Assembly: GCA_036555745.1 (NCBI GenBank) | Contig: DATBKV010000057.1 | Span: 1-33,513 of the forward strand | Direction: 5' to 3' | Length of the DNA stretch: 33,513 nucleotides | Origin: VAZQ01 sp036555745 | GTDB taxonomy: Bacteria; Pseudomonadota; Alphaproteobacteria; Rhizobiales; Xanthobacteraceae | In this document: in pieces, positions 22,484 through 30,924 of the stretch | Layout of the letters: each line of letters starts with the position of its first letter | Position numbering within the stretch: the stretch's first letter is position 1 | Program-made: the position numbers and the translations under genes | Notes under the pieces: generated by a model | What the model saw: only the letters and a program-made list of their open reading frames with translations | Databases searched by the model: none | Told to the model about the DNA's origin: nothing

Positions 22484-24478
22484 ATGAGCGAGCCATCGGC
22501 CAGCGCGGGGGCGCGGCGCGATCGCCCCTGGATCTTCCGAACCTATGCCGGCCATTCGACCGCGCACGAGTCGAACGCGCTCTATCGAAGAAACCTCGCC
22601 AAGGGCCAGACCGGCCTTTCCGTGGCCTTCGATCTGCCGACCCAGACCGGCTACGACAGCGATCACCCGCTCGCCAAAGGCGAGGTCGGCAAGGTCGGCG
22701 TCCCGATCTCGCATCTCGGCGACATGCGCGCGCTGTTCGATCAAATCCCGCTCGCCGACATGAATACCTCGATGACGATCAACGCGACCGCCGCGTGGCT
22801 GCTGGCGCTCTACGTGGCGCTTGCCGACGAGCAGGCCGTCGCACGCGAGCGGCTGCAGGGCACCACGCAGAACGACATCATCAAGGAGTATCTCTCGCGC
22901 GGCACCCATGTTTTTCCGCCGGCGCCGTCCATGCGGCTCACCAAGGACGTGATTGTGTTCACGACCCGCGAGATGCCGAAATGGAACCCGATCAATGTGT
23001 GCTCCTATCACCTGCAGGAGGCGGGCGCGACGCCGGTGCAGGAGCTCGCCTTCGCTCTCGCCACCGCGATCGCGGTGCTCGACACCGTCAAGGCGTCGGG
23101 CGCGGTCGAGCCGGCCGCCTTCGGCGAGGTGGTCGGGCGCATCTCGTTCTTCGTCAATGCCGGGCTGCGCTTCATCACCGAAACCTGCAAGATGCGCGCT
23201 TTCGCCGAGCTGTGGGACGAGATCACCGCCACGCGCTACGGCGTCAACAATCCCAAGCAGCGGCTCTTCCGCTACGGCGTTCAGGTCAACTCGCTCGGAT
23301 TGACCGAGCAGCAGCCCGAGAACAACGTGGCGCGCATCCTGATCGAGATGCTGGCGGTGACCCTGTCGAAGAACGCGCGCGCGCGCGCGGTGCAGCTGCC
23401 GGCCTGGAACGAGGCGCTCGGGCTGCCGCGCCCGTGGGACCAGCAATGGTCGCTGCGCATGCAGCAGATCCTCGCCTACGAGACCGACCTGCTGGAATAC
23501 GCCGACATTTTCGACGGCTCGCCCGCGATCGCGGCCCAGGTCGACGCGCTCAAGCGCCAGGCACGCGACGAGCTCGCCCATATCGAGGCGCTCGGCGGCG
23601 CGGTCGCCGCCGTCGAGCAAGGCTACATGAAGCAGCAGCTCGTGGAATCGAACACGCGCCGCATCGAGGCGATCGAGCGCGGCGAGCAGACCGTGGTCGG
23701 AGTCAACCGGTTCGTCGAGAGCGAGGCCTCGCCGCTCGCCGGCGCGGCCGAAGCCATCGTCACCGTCTCTCCCCAGGCCGAAGCCGAGCAGGTCGCCCGC
23801 CTCAAGGCGTGGCGCGCCGACCGCGATCCAAGCGCGGTGGCGGCGGCGCTCAAGGAGCTGCGTGCGGCGGCGCGCGAGAACCGCAACATCATGCCGGCCT
23901 CCATCACTTGCGCCAAGGCCGGCGTCACCACCGGCGAGTGGGCCTTTGCCTTGCGCGAAAGCTTCGGCGAATACCGGGCACCGACCGGCGTGGGACGCGC
24001 CGCCCGCAACGAGACCGCCGGCCTCGACGACTTGCGCGCCGACGTCGACCGCGTTTCGCGCAAGCTCGGGCGGCGGCTGAAATTCGTGGTCGGCAAGCCC
24101 GGCCTCGACGGACATTCCAATGGCGCCGAGCAGATCGCCGCGCGCGCGCGCGATGCCGGCATGGACGTGGTCTATGAGGGCATTCGTCTGACTCCGGCGG
24201 AGATCGTCGAGGCCGCGCGCGAGCAGCGCGCCCATGTGGTGGGCCTCTCGATCCTTTCGGGCTCGCACCTCCCGCTGGTCAGGGACGTGGTGGCGCGCAT
24301 GCGGAGCGCCGGGCTCGACGACGTGCCGGTGGTGGTCGGAGGCATCATTCCCCCCGAAGACGCGCAGGCGTTGCAGCAGGCCGGCGTCGCCGCGGTCTAT
24401 ACGCCCAAGGATTTCGAGCTCAACCGGATCATGGCGGATCTGGTGAAGATCGTGGATCGCGCCGCCGACCATGGCTGA
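22484..24478 (+). CDS. ecm: Ethylmalonyl-CoA mutase (MeaA-like, adenosylcobalamin dependent)
   Basis: Converts (2R)-ethylmalonyl-CoA to (2S)-methylsuccinyl-CoA, the substrate of Mcd. 664 residues in one chain: an N-terminal TIM-barrel with RPWIFRTYAGHSTAHESNAL, GLSVAFDLPTQTGYDSDHP, SMTINATAAWLLALY, LQGTTQNDIIKEYLSRGT and SYHLQEAGATPVQELAFAL, and a C-terminal B12 domain with the DXHXXG motif GLDGHSNGAEQIA (cobalt-ligand His544) and VVGGIIPPEDAQAL. The HSNGAEQ reading is typical of MeaA/Ecm, while methylmalonyl-CoA mutases read HDRGA. The ATG at 22484 follows GAGG; the earlier frame start at 22331 is upstream of the operator-like repeat. Alternative: methylmalonyl-CoA mutase, judged unlikely given the motif and the ccr/mcd context. 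Confidence 0.93.
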   Translation: MSEPSASAGARRDRPWIFRTYAGHSTAHESNALYRRNLAKGQTGLSVAFDLPTQTGYDSDHPLAKGEVGKVGVPISHLGDMRALFDQIPLADMNTSMTINATAAWLLALYVALADEQAVARERLQGTTQNDIIKEYLSRGTHVFPPAPSMRLTKDVIVFTTREMPKWNPINVCSYHLQEAGATPVQELAFALATAIAVLDTVKASGAVEPAAFGEVVGRISFFVNAGLRFITETCKMRAFAELWDEITATRYGVNNPKQRLFRYGVQVNSLGLTEQQPENNVARILIEMLAVTLSKNARARAVQLPAWNEALGLPRPWDQQWSLRMQQILAYETDLLEYADIFDGSPAIAAQVDALKRQARDELAHIEALGGAVAAVEQGYMKQQLVESNTRRIEAIERGEQTVVGVNRFVESEASPLAGAAEAIVTVSPQAEAEQVARLKAWRADRDPSAVAAALKELRAAARENRNIMPASITCAKAGVTTGEWAFALRESFGEYRAPTGVGRAARNETAGLDDLRADVDRVSRKLGRRLKFVVGKPGLDGHSNGAEQIAARARDAGMDVVYEGIRLTPAEIVEAAREQRAHVVGLSILSGSHLPLVRDVVARMRSAGLDDVPVVVGGIIPPEDAQALQQAGVAAVYTPKDFELNRIMADLVKIVDRAADHG

Positions 24479-24694
24479 TAGCTCGCGGCAACAAAACTCC
24501 GGCGCGTGGCTTGGCGGCAACGCCAGGCGAAAGCGGTAAACATTTCAGCCCTGTAGCCGCGGTTCAGGAGCGCGGGCCGGGGCGCGGTTCGACGCCCGCC
24601 CTGCCCCGTCGCTTGACTCGCCACAGTGCTGACGCGCTGGTCGGCGAGCGTTGCAAATATCGCACTGGGCGTGGGTGAGTTCGGGGACCTTGCG

Positions 24695-25465
24695 ATGCGA
24701 AAGCTGATCGTTGCGAGCATCGGCCTGCTCATGCAGGCGGCCTTGCAGCCCGCCGCGGCGGCGGACGTCGCGCCTGCTCCTTACTATTCGCCCTACTATC
24801 GTCCGGCGGTCGTGATCTTCACGTGGACCGGGTTCTACTTCGGCGCCCACGGTGGTGGCGGCTGGGCGAGCAAGGACGCGAGCGCGACGCAGTTCAACGT
24901 CGCCGGCGTGCCGGTGATTCCAGCGGCCGTGAGCATCGACGCCAACGGATGGCTTGCCGGCGGCCAGATCGGCGCCAACTACCAGGTCGGCTCGTGGGTG
25001 TTCGGCGTCGAGGTCGACGCCAGCGGGGCGAATCTCACCGGCAACAGCACGTGCACCTCGAGCGTGCTCGGCGTCGCCTTCACCAGCAACTGCCAATCCA
25101 AGGTCGATGGACTCGGCACGGTCGCCGGCCGCCTTGGCTTCGCGGTCGATCGCGCGCTCGTCTATGGCAAGGGCGGACTGGCCTGGGCCGACGACAGCTA
25201 CGTGCTGAACTCGACGACCTTGTCATTCAACGGCAACGAAAGCCGCTGGGGTTGGATGGTGGGCGCGGGCTTCGAATACTCCTTCACCGACAACTGGTCC
25301 TGGAAGATCGAATACAACTATCTCGACTTCGGGACGCGCGCGGTCGGATTCACCGACACGACCGGGCTCTTCAACTTCACGACCAATATCCGTGAGCGCA
25401 TCAACCTGGTGAAAGCCGGCGTGAACTACCGCTGGGGATGGGCTCCCGTCGGCGTGGTCTACTGA
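24695..25465 (+). CDS. Outer-membrane beta-barrel protein (Omp25/31-like)
   Basis: 256 residues. A signal peptide (MRKLIVASIGLLMQAALQPAAA, cleavage near residue 23) is followed by a short Pro/Tyr-rich linker and a barrel domain that starts with WTGFYFGAHGGGGWASKD. Barrel strands alternate in the usual way: GGQIGANYQVGSWVFGVEVD, GRLGFAVDRALVYGKGGLAW, GWMVGAGFEYSF and WSWKIEYNYLDFG, ending in a C-terminal strand with NYRWGW. This is the common porin-like surface protein family of Hyphomicrobiales; it is not a classical three-chain porin. The ATG at 24695 sits directly before the basic n-region. A hairpin downstream may be its terminator. Confidence 0.9.
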   Translation: MRKLIVASIGLLMQAALQPAAAADVAPAPYYSPYYRPAVVIFTWTGFYFGAHGGGGWASKDASATQFNVAGVPVIPAAVSIDANGWLAGGQIGANYQVGSWVFGVEVDASGANLTGNSTCTSSVLGVAFTSNCQSKVDGLGTVAGRLGFAVDRALVYGKGGLAWADDSYVLNSTTLSFNGNESRWGWMVGAGFEYSFTDNWSWKIEYNYLDFGTRAVGFTDTTGLFNFTTNIRERINLVKAGVNYRWGWAPVGVVY

Positions 25466-25487
25466 CGCTTCCCACACCGCGCATCAA

Positions 25488-25518
25488 GCGCCGCCCGCGA
25501 CCGGCGGCGCCTGCGTTT
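25488..25518 (+). terminator. Possible terminator after the outer-membrane protein gene
   Basis: Eight-bp stem GCGCCGCC / GGCGGCGC (25488-25510) with a 7-base loop, then CTGCGTTTT. It is 22 bp after the stop codon. The T-run is short and starts 5 bases after the stem, so this is tentative. Confidence 0.45.
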
Positions 25519-25546
25519 TCGCGCAGCGCAATCGCTCGTCTCGCTG

Positions 25547-25591
25547 GAGCGCATACCGATCGGATCGAATCCGGGTGCGCTCTAGGTTTTT
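25547..25591. repeat. Degenerate palindromic intergenic repeat with T-run
   Basis: GAGCGCA (25547-25553) pairs with TGCGCTC (25576-25582); an inner GGAT-CGA-ATCC hairpin sits inside, and TTTTT follows at 25587-25591. It resembles GAGCGC...GCGCTC intergenic palindromes that I recall as recurrent in related genomes; it could also end plus-strand transcription. Confidence 0.4.
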
Positions 25592-25600
25592 GTTCCTGCG

Positions 25601-26809
25601 CTACGGCTGCGGCACCGACGACCCGAGCGCCCGGGTCAGCGCGCTCGCGTTGAGCGGCTTCGCCAGATAGTTGTCCATTCCCGCCGCACGCGCCGCCGCC
25701 TCCTCCGCGGCGTCGGCGGATGCGGACACGCCCACGATCGGCACACGGCCACGGCGCCCCCCGAGCGCGCGGATGCGCCGCGTCGCCTCGATGGCGTCGA
25801 TGTCCGGCAGCGTCACCTCCATCAGCACGGCGTCATAGCTCCCGTGCGCGACCGCGTCGACCGCCGCCTGTCCGGTGCCGACGAAGTCCGCGCGGTGGCC
25901 GAGCTCGCTGAGCATGGTGTTGAGCAGCACCCGTCCATAGGGATTGTCGTCGACACACAGCACCGCGAGCGGGCGCAACGCGGTTGCGCGCGCACCGGCA
26001 TCCGCGTGCGCTTCCCCCGGCGCGACCTCGTCGAGGACCACACTGAGCTCAAACCGGCAGCCGCCCGCGGGCTCGGCGCGGACCACGAGATCGCCGCCCA
26101 TGGCCTGGGCAACGCGCCGCACCAATGCGAGCCCGAGCCCGGCCCCGCCGTAACGGCGCGCCACCCGCTCGTTCGCCTGGACGAACGGCCGGAACAGCCG
26201 CTTGATCTCGGCGGTGCTGAGTCCGATGCCGCTGTCGGATACCGTGAACACGAGCCGCGCTTTCCCACGCCCGGCCCGTTTGCAGCTCACGCGGAGGCAC
26301 ACGCGGCCGCGCTCGGTGAACTTCACCGCGTTGTCGATCAGGTTTTCCAGCGCCGCGCGCAGCCGCAGCGGGTCGCCGATCACGGCCTGCGGCAGCTTGT
26401 CGGAAATCTCCGCGTCCCACGCGAGGCCCTTGGCCTGGGCGCGGGCGGCGAGCGAAGCCGCGAGCACGTCGGCGAAACGGCGCGGATGAACGAGCTCGCG
26501 CCGCAGCACCAGCCCTTTGGCGCCGGCGCGCGCGGCATCGACGATCAGCGAGGTGAGCAACGAGAGATGCTCGGCCGTGCTCTTGATCGCCGCCGCCCAG
26601 CCGCGCTCGCGCTCACCGAGGTCGGAGGTGGCCAACAGGTCGCTCAGCGCCAGGATGCCGGTCAGCGGCGTCTTGATCTCGTGAGCGACGTCCGCGAGCG
26701 CGGCCTCGATCGCGCGCGCGCGCGAGGTGGACGCGCGCGGGCGCGCCGTCCGTCGAAGGCGGCGTGCGCGTTTGCCAGTGGCTGTCTCTGTTCTCGGCCT
26801 TCTCGGCAT
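25601..26809 (-). CDS. Soluble hybrid sensor histidine kinase with atypical receiver domain
   Basis: 402 residues. The basic N-terminal tail (1-33) has no membrane helix or PAS domain. The HisKA helix has H-box VAHEIKTPLTGIL (His43). The HATPase domain shows ENLIDNAVKF (N-box), SDSGIG (G1) and GGAGLGLAL (G2). After a linker (about 255-280) comes a receiver domain with the acidic pair CVDDN (Asp287, Asp288), Ser362 in VGVSASA and Lys384 in YLAKPLN. At the phosphoacceptor position the sequence reads VLMEVTLPDID, so Glu331 replaces the usual Asp. The kinase half looks intact, while the receiver probably cannot be phosphorylated normally. Start: ATG 26809 with GAGG six bases upstream. It follows gluQRS by 47 bp. 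No partner regulator is encoded here. Confidence 0.92.
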   Translation of the reverse strand: MPRRPRTETATGKRARRLRRTARPRASTSRARAIEAALADVAHEIKTPLTGILALSDLLATSDLGERERGWAAAIKSTAEHLSLLTSLIVDAARAGAKGLVLRRELVHPRRFADVLAASLAARAQAKGLAWDAEISDKLPQAVIGDPLRLRAALENLIDNAVKFTERGRVCLRVSCKRAGRGKARLVFTVSDSGIGLSTAEIKRLFRPFVQANERVARRYGGAGLGLALVRRVAQAMGGDLVVRAEPAGGCRFELSVVLDEVAPGEAHADAGARATALRPLAVLCVDDNPYGRVLLNTMLSELGHRADFVGTGQAAVDAVAHGSYDAVLMEVTLPDIDAIEATRRIRALGGRRGRVPIVGVSASADAAEEAAARAAGMDNYLAKPLNASALTRALGSSVPQP

Positions 26810-26856
26810 TGCATCCTCAAGTCAGACCCGCGGCAAGGCGCCGGGCCACCACCGGC

Positions 26857-27723
26857 TCAGGCGAGGCCGATCATGCGACGGACGTCGGGCGGGCTCGCGC
26901 CCGCCTCCCGCAACGCGCGCAAGCCGGTGGCGCGGGTCGATTTCGAAAGCTTCTCCCCGTCGGCATCGAGGATCAGCCGGTGGTGGTAGTAGCGGGGAGC
27001 GGGCAGCTCTAGCAACGCCTGCAGCAGCCGGTGCACGCTGGTCGACCAGAACAGATCCTGCCCGCGCACCACGTGGGTCACGCCTTGCTGCGCGTCGTCG
27101 AGCACCACCGAGAGGTGATAGCTGGTGGGCGTGTCCTTGCGGGCCAGCACCACGTCGCCCCACTGCTCCGGCGCGGCGGCGACCGTCCCGACTTTGCTCC
27201 CCTCGCCGGTTTCCTCCCAGCTCAGCGCTCCCGTGCGCGCGATCGCCGCCGCCATGTCGAGCCGCAGCGCATAAGGCTCGCCCGCCGCCAAGCGCCGGCG
27301 GCGCTCGGCCAACGAGAGCGAGCGGGCGTTGCCGGGATAGAGCGGAGCGCCGTCGGGGTCGCGCGGCCAGGGCGCGCGCCCCGCGCGCGCCGTCGCCAGC
27401 GCCGCGATCTCGCTGCGGCTCTCGAAGCTCGGATAGATGAGCCCGAGCCGGTCGAGGCGCGCCAGCGCCGCGCGGTAATCGTCGAGATGCGCGCTCTGGC
27501 GCCGCACCGGTTCTTCCCAGGTGATGCCGAGCCATGCCAGGTCCTCGTAGATCGCCTGCTCGTATTCCTGCCGGCAGCGCGCCGTGTCGATATCCTCGAT
27601 GCGCAGCAGCAGCGTTCCGCCGGCCGCGCGCGCCATCTCGAAATTGAGCAACGCGGACAGCGCATGGCCGAGATGCAAATAGCCGTTCGGGCTCGGCGCG
27701 AAGCGAAACACCGGAGAGCTCAT
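26857..27723 (-). CDS. gluQRS: Glutamyl-Q tRNA(Asp) synthetase
   Basis: Truncated glutamyl-tRNA synthetase paralogue that activates glutamate and attaches it to queuosine at the wobble position of tRNA-Asp. 288 residues, right for the family, which lacks the anticodon-binding domain. Class I motifs are HLGH (17-20) and KLSKS (about 258-262). It also has LLRIEDIDTAR, YHLSVVLDDAQQGVTHVVRG and DLFWSTSVHRLLQ. In the zinc-knuckle region the sequence reads YPSFESRSEI, with Ser/Ser where zinc-binding forms have Cys, so no zinc site can form. The start is the ATG at 27723. It is divergent from the glycosylase gene. Confidence 0.95.
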   Translation of the reverse strand: MSSPVFRFAPSPNGYLHLGHALSALLNFEMARAAGGTLLLRIEDIDTARCRQEYEQAIYEDLAWLGITWEEPVRRQSAHLDDYRAALARLDRLGLIYPSFESRSEIAALATARAGRAPWPRDPDGAPLYPGNARSLSLAERRRRLAAGEPYALRLDMAAAIARTGALSWEETGEGSKVGTVAAAPEQWGDVVLARKDTPTSYHLSVVLDDAQQGVTHVVRGQDLFWSTSVHRLLQALLELPAPRYYHHRLILDADGEKLSKSTRATGLRALREAGASPPDVRRMIGLA

Positions 27724-27791
27724 GCGCGTGCCGACTGCCCTCGAGAAAGGGGTTGCTTTGGAGGGGCATTTGTAGATGCTTCGCCGCCGTC

Positions 27792-28463
27792 ATGTCTTTC
27801 TTCATCCATACCGAAGCCGATCTCGATCGCGCGGTCGCCGGCTTGATCGATGCGGATGCGCGCTTCGCCGCGGTGCTGGCGCAGGCGGGGCGGCCGGCGC
27901 TGCGGCGGCGGCCCGACGGATTCGCCGGGCTCGCCTCGATCGTGGTCTCGCAGCAGCTGTCCACCGCGAGCGCGCGGGCAATCTGGGAACGGCTGAACCG
28001 GACATTCGATCCCTTCGACCATGAGGCGGTGCTGCGCGCGCGCGGCAGCCGGCTTGCGCGCTGCGGGCTTTCGGCCTCCAAAATCCGTACGCTCAAGGCC
28101 ATCGCCAAGGCCATCGACCGCGGCGAGCTCGATCTCGCTGCGCTCGCGGGCAAGCCCGCCGACGAGGCCCATGCCGCGCTCACCGCGCTGCACGGGATCG
28201 GGCCCTGGACCGCCGACATCTATCTCTTGTTCTGCCTCGGCCATGCCGACGCCTGGCCCGCCGGCGATCTCGCCCTGCAGGAGGCAACGCGACTCGTGCT
28301 GGCGCTGAACGCGCGCCCGAGCTCGAAAGAGATGGGCCCGCTGGCGGAACGCTGGCGGCCCTGGCGCGGCGCAGCGGCCTGCATGCTGTGGACCTATTAC
28401 CGCAAGGCCAGGCAGCGCGAGGGCGCGCCGATCGCGGCGGAGGCGCGCAGCGCCAATGGCTGA
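27792..28463 (+). CDS. DNA-3-methyladenine glycosylase II (AlkA-type HhH-GPD)
   Basis: Base-excision repair enzyme removing alkylated purines. 223 residues with the HhH-GPD fold: VVSQQLSTASARAIW (about 51-65), the helix-hairpin-helix LHGIGPWTADIYLL (about 133-146), and the catalytic Asp159 in WPAGDLALQ. It lacks the N-terminal Ada-like and AlkA_N parts of the enterobacterial protein, which is usual for this short alphaproteobacterial form. The ATG at 27792 begins MSFFIHTEADL; the frame is open from 27753. It overlaps the next gene by 8 bases, so the two are translationally coupled. Confidence 0.93.
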   Translation: MSFFIHTEADLDRAVAGLIDADARFAAVLAQAGRPALRRRPDGFAGLASIVVSQQLSTASARAIWERLNRTFDPFDHEAVLRARGSRLARCGLSASKIRTLKAIAKAIDRGELDLAALAGKPADEAHAALTALHGIGPWTADIYLLFCLGHADAWPAGDLALQEATRLVLALNARPSSKEMGPLAERWRPWRGAAACMLWTYYRKARQREGAPIAAEARSANG

Positions 28464-29127
28464 TCTCGATGGTCCGCGGCTCGAGCCGCGCTCGGGCCCC
28501 GCGCGCCAGCTCGTCGTGTTTCTGCACGGCTACGGCGCCGACGGCAACGACCTCATCGATATCGGCCGCGCCTGGCAGGGGCTGCTCCCGCACGCCGCCT
28601 TCGTCTCTCCGCACGCTCCCGAGCCTTGCGGCCAGGCACCGACCGGCCGGCAATGGTTTCCGCTGACCTTCCGCGATATCAACGAGCGCTGGAGCGGCGT
28701 CAACAAGGCGGCGCCGGTGCTCGAGCGCTTTCTCGCCGCCGAGCTGGCCCGCCGCAACCTGCCGGCGAGCGCGCTGGCGCTCGTCGGCTTTAGCCAGGGC
28801 ACCATGCTGGCGCTGCATGCCGGACTGCGGCGCGCGGCGGCGCCGTTCGCGATCGTGGGCTATTCCGGGCTGCTGGTGGTGCCGCCCGACGTCGATCCCG
28901 ACAAGTTCGCGGCCGAGATCAAGTCGCGGCCGCCGGTGCTGCTCGTGCACGGCGAACAGGACGATCTGATCCCGGCGCCGGCGCTGTTCCAGGCCGCAAG
29001 CGGGCTCGCCGCGCTGGGAGTGCCGGTCGAATGGCACCTGTCCGCTGGTATCGGCCACGGTATCGACCAGGAAGGCCTGCGCCACGGCGGCGAGTTCCTG
29101 GCCCGCCGGCTCAACGCCACGCGCTGA
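28456..29127 (+). CDS. Alpha/beta hydrolase, phospholipase/carboxylesterase family
   Basis: 223 residues, the compact bacterial esterase family of Abhydrolase_2. The oxyanion region is VVFLHGYGADGNDL and the nucleophile elbow is GFSQG (Ser113). The acid is Asp170 (or Asp169) in HGEQDDLIP, and the catalytic His201 is in GIGHGID. It has no signal peptide, so it is cytoplasmic. Substrates are probably short acyl esters or lysophospholipids; none can be fixed from sequence. The 8-base overlap with the glycosylase gene is typical of an operon, though the functions are unrelated. Confidence 0.93.
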   Translation: MADLDGPRLEPRSGPARQLVVFLHGYGADGNDLIDIGRAWQGLLPHAAFVSPHAPEPCGQAPTGRQWFPLTFRDINERWSGVNKAAPVLERFLAAELARRNLPASALALVGFSQGTMLALHAGLRRAAAPFAIVGYSGLLVVPPDVDPDKFAAEIKSRPPVLLVHGEQDDLIPAPALFQAASGLAALGVPVEWHLSAGIGHGIDQEGLRHGGEFLARRLNATR

Positions 29128-29172
29128 TCCTGGCCACGCCGCCGCCTCTACTGTTCCGGCGAGAGCGAGCTC

Positions 29173-30771
29173 ATGCAGGCTGAGACCTTCGCGCTGATCG
29201 TCGGCGGCGGGCCGGTCGGACTCACTGCGGCGATCGAACTCAACTGGCGCAAGGTGCCTACCCTGCTGGTCACGGAAGGGCTCGACACCGCGCAGCATCC
29301 CAAATGCAACAACACCAATGCGCGCTCGATGGAGCATTTCCGCCGCCTCGGCATCGCCGAAGAGCTGCGCTCCGAAGGCCTGCCCGCGCATATCGAGCGC
29401 GCCTCCGCCTACGTGACGCGCTTCTGCGGCTATGAATTCGCCCGCCTGCCGCGCCCCTATTCGGATTGGCCCACGCCGGAGATTCCCAACAACGTCTCCC
29501 AGATCGTGCTCGAGCGCGTGCTGCGGCGCTGCGCGGAACGCGCAGCCGGCGCGCAAATCCATTTCGGCTGGCGGCTCGATTCGTTTGCCGTGCACGACGA
29601 CCATGTCGTCGCCGAGATTTCGCAGGTCAAGACCGGCGAGCATGCGCGCGTCAAGGCGCGCTATCTCCTCGGCATCGACGGCGCCGGCAGCGCGGTGCGC
29701 CGCGCGCTCGGCTTCGGCATGATCGGGGAGGACGGCAGCACCCATCGCGCCTTCATGGGCGGCACCATGCTGTCGTTCTACATCCGCGCGCCCGCCCTGA
29801 TGGCGGCGAGCGCCCGGCCGCCTACCAATATGACCTGGATCCTCAACCACGACATGCGCGGCATGATGTATTCCCAGGACGGCCGCGAGACCTGGGTCGT
29901 GCACTACCAGGTTCCGCCCGGGAAAGATTGGCGCGCGGTCGACGCGCGCGCGGTGATCGCGACGATGATCGGCGCCGACGTCGAGTTCGAGATCATCTCG
30001 GGCGGACCGTGGACCGGCGGGCTCGCGCTGGTCGCCGAGCACTACCAGTCCGGGCGCGTGTTTCTGGCCGGCGATGCCGCGCATCTGTTCACGCCGCTCG
30101 GCGGGCTCGGCATGAATACCGGCATCGGCGACGTGATGAATCTCTGCTGGAAGCTCGCCGCCGTGCATGCGGGCTGGGCCGGGCCGCGCCTGCTCGGCAG
30201 TTACGAGCTCGAGCGCCGCCCGATCGGCCTGCGCAACTCGCAACTGGGCGTGCGCTGCACCCGCGTGATGGATGGCTGGGTGCTGCCGCCCGAGATCGAG
30301 GCGGACGGCGCGGCGGCGCAAACCGCCCGTGCAGCCTTCGGCGCCAGGATCGTCCAGGAGGACCGGCCGCAATATCTCACCGTCGGCATCCAGCTCGGCG
30401 AGCGCTACGAGGGCTCGCCGATCGTGTGGCCCGACCGCGACGCAGCGCCGCCGGATACCTGGGACCGCTACACGCCGCTCGACCGCGTCGGCGCGCGCGC
30501 GCCGCATTTCTGGCTGGCACCGGGTCGCGCGCTCTATGACGAGCTCGGCCAAGATTTCACCCTCCTCGATTTCGGCGCGCCGGCAGGTGCCGGCCTCCTG
30601 CGAGCAGCGGCGAAGGCGCGCGGCGTGCCGCTCAAGACTTTGCCGCTCTCCTCGCAGCACGGGCTCTACCGCAACAAGCTCGTGCTGATTCGCCCCGACC
30701 AGCACATCGGCTGGCACGGCGACACAGTCTCCGATCCGGCCGCGGTCATCGACCGGGTCCGAGGCGCCTAG
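29173..30771 (+). CDS. FAD-dependent aromatic monooxygenase (PHBH/UbiH family)
   Basis: 532 residues. The N-terminal FAD dinucleotide fold is LIVGGGPVGLTAAIEL (about 8-23), the NAD(P)H/FAD motif is GIDGAGSAVRR (Asp169) and the second FAD motif is AGDAAHLFTPLGGLGMNTGI (Asp301). A C-terminal thioredoxin-like domain (about 430-530: FTLLDFGAPAGAGLL) marks the phenol hydroxylase/MhpA-type subgroup. The enzyme likely hydroxylates an aromatic acid or phenol using NAD(P)H. The substrate is unknown. It starts 45 bp after the esterase gene, with GCGAGAGCGAGCTC before the ATG. Downstream genes (amidohydrolase, solute-binding protein) suggest use of an exogenous aromatic compound. Confidence 0.92.
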   Translation: MQAETFALIVGGGPVGLTAAIELNWRKVPTLLVTEGLDTAQHPKCNNTNARSMEHFRRLGIAEELRSEGLPAHIERASAYVTRFCGYEFARLPRPYSDWPTPEIPNNVSQIVLERVLRRCAERAAGAQIHFGWRLDSFAVHDDHVVAEISQVKTGEHARVKARYLLGIDGAGSAVRRALGFGMIGEDGSTHRAFMGGTMLSFYIRAPALMAASARPPTNMTWILNHDMRGMMYSQDGRETWVVHYQVPPGKDWRAVDARAVIATMIGADVEFEIISGGPWTGGLALVAEHYQSGRVFLAGDAAHLFTPLGGLGMNTGIGDVMNLCWKLAAVHAGWAGPRLLGSYELERRPIGLRNSQLGVRCTRVMDGWVLPPEIEADGAAAQTARAAFGARIVQEDRPQYLTVGIQLGERYEGSPIVWPDRDAAPPDTWDRYTPLDRVGARAPHFWLAPGRALYDELGQDFTLLDFGAPAGAGLLRAAAKARGVPLKTLPLSSQHGLYRNKLVLIRPDQHIGWHGDTVSDPAAVIDRVRGA

Positions 30772-30851
30772 CAGATAAGGGGCCCAAGGCCGCGCATTTG
30801 CGGGTGACCGCGAGCGCTCCCCGCGCGTGCCGCATAACCTGCGGAGCGGGC

Positions 30852-30880
30852 TTCACAATCCCGTCATGCTCCCCTATAGA
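30852..30880 (+). promoter_or_regulatory. Sigma-70 type promoter before the HNH endonuclease gene
   Basis: TTCACA at 30852-30857 and TATAGA at 30875-30880 are separated by 17 bases. Five of six and four of six positions match the consensus. The predicted start is about 35-40 bases before the gene start at 30925. Confidence 0.5.
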
Positions 30881-30924
30881 CTGGGGCCCACGAGGGGCTC
30901 GACGGGAAGGAGACCAGGAACGCC

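Noticed and set aside
23370..23395. CGCGCG run in ecm as a regulatory or Z-DNA element
   Set aside because: It lies in codons for Ala/Arg in a conserved part of the enzyme; GC-alternating runs are common across this genome.
22442..24520. 692-codon minus-strand open frame opposite ecm
   Set aside because: Antisense shadow of a well-supported mutase gene; no motif and no credible start.
28180..30717. 845-codon minus-strand open frame opposite the glycosylase, esterase and monooxygenase genes
   Set aside because: It runs antisense across three recognisable genes and their junctions, with a His/Arg/Ala-rich composition and no family motif.
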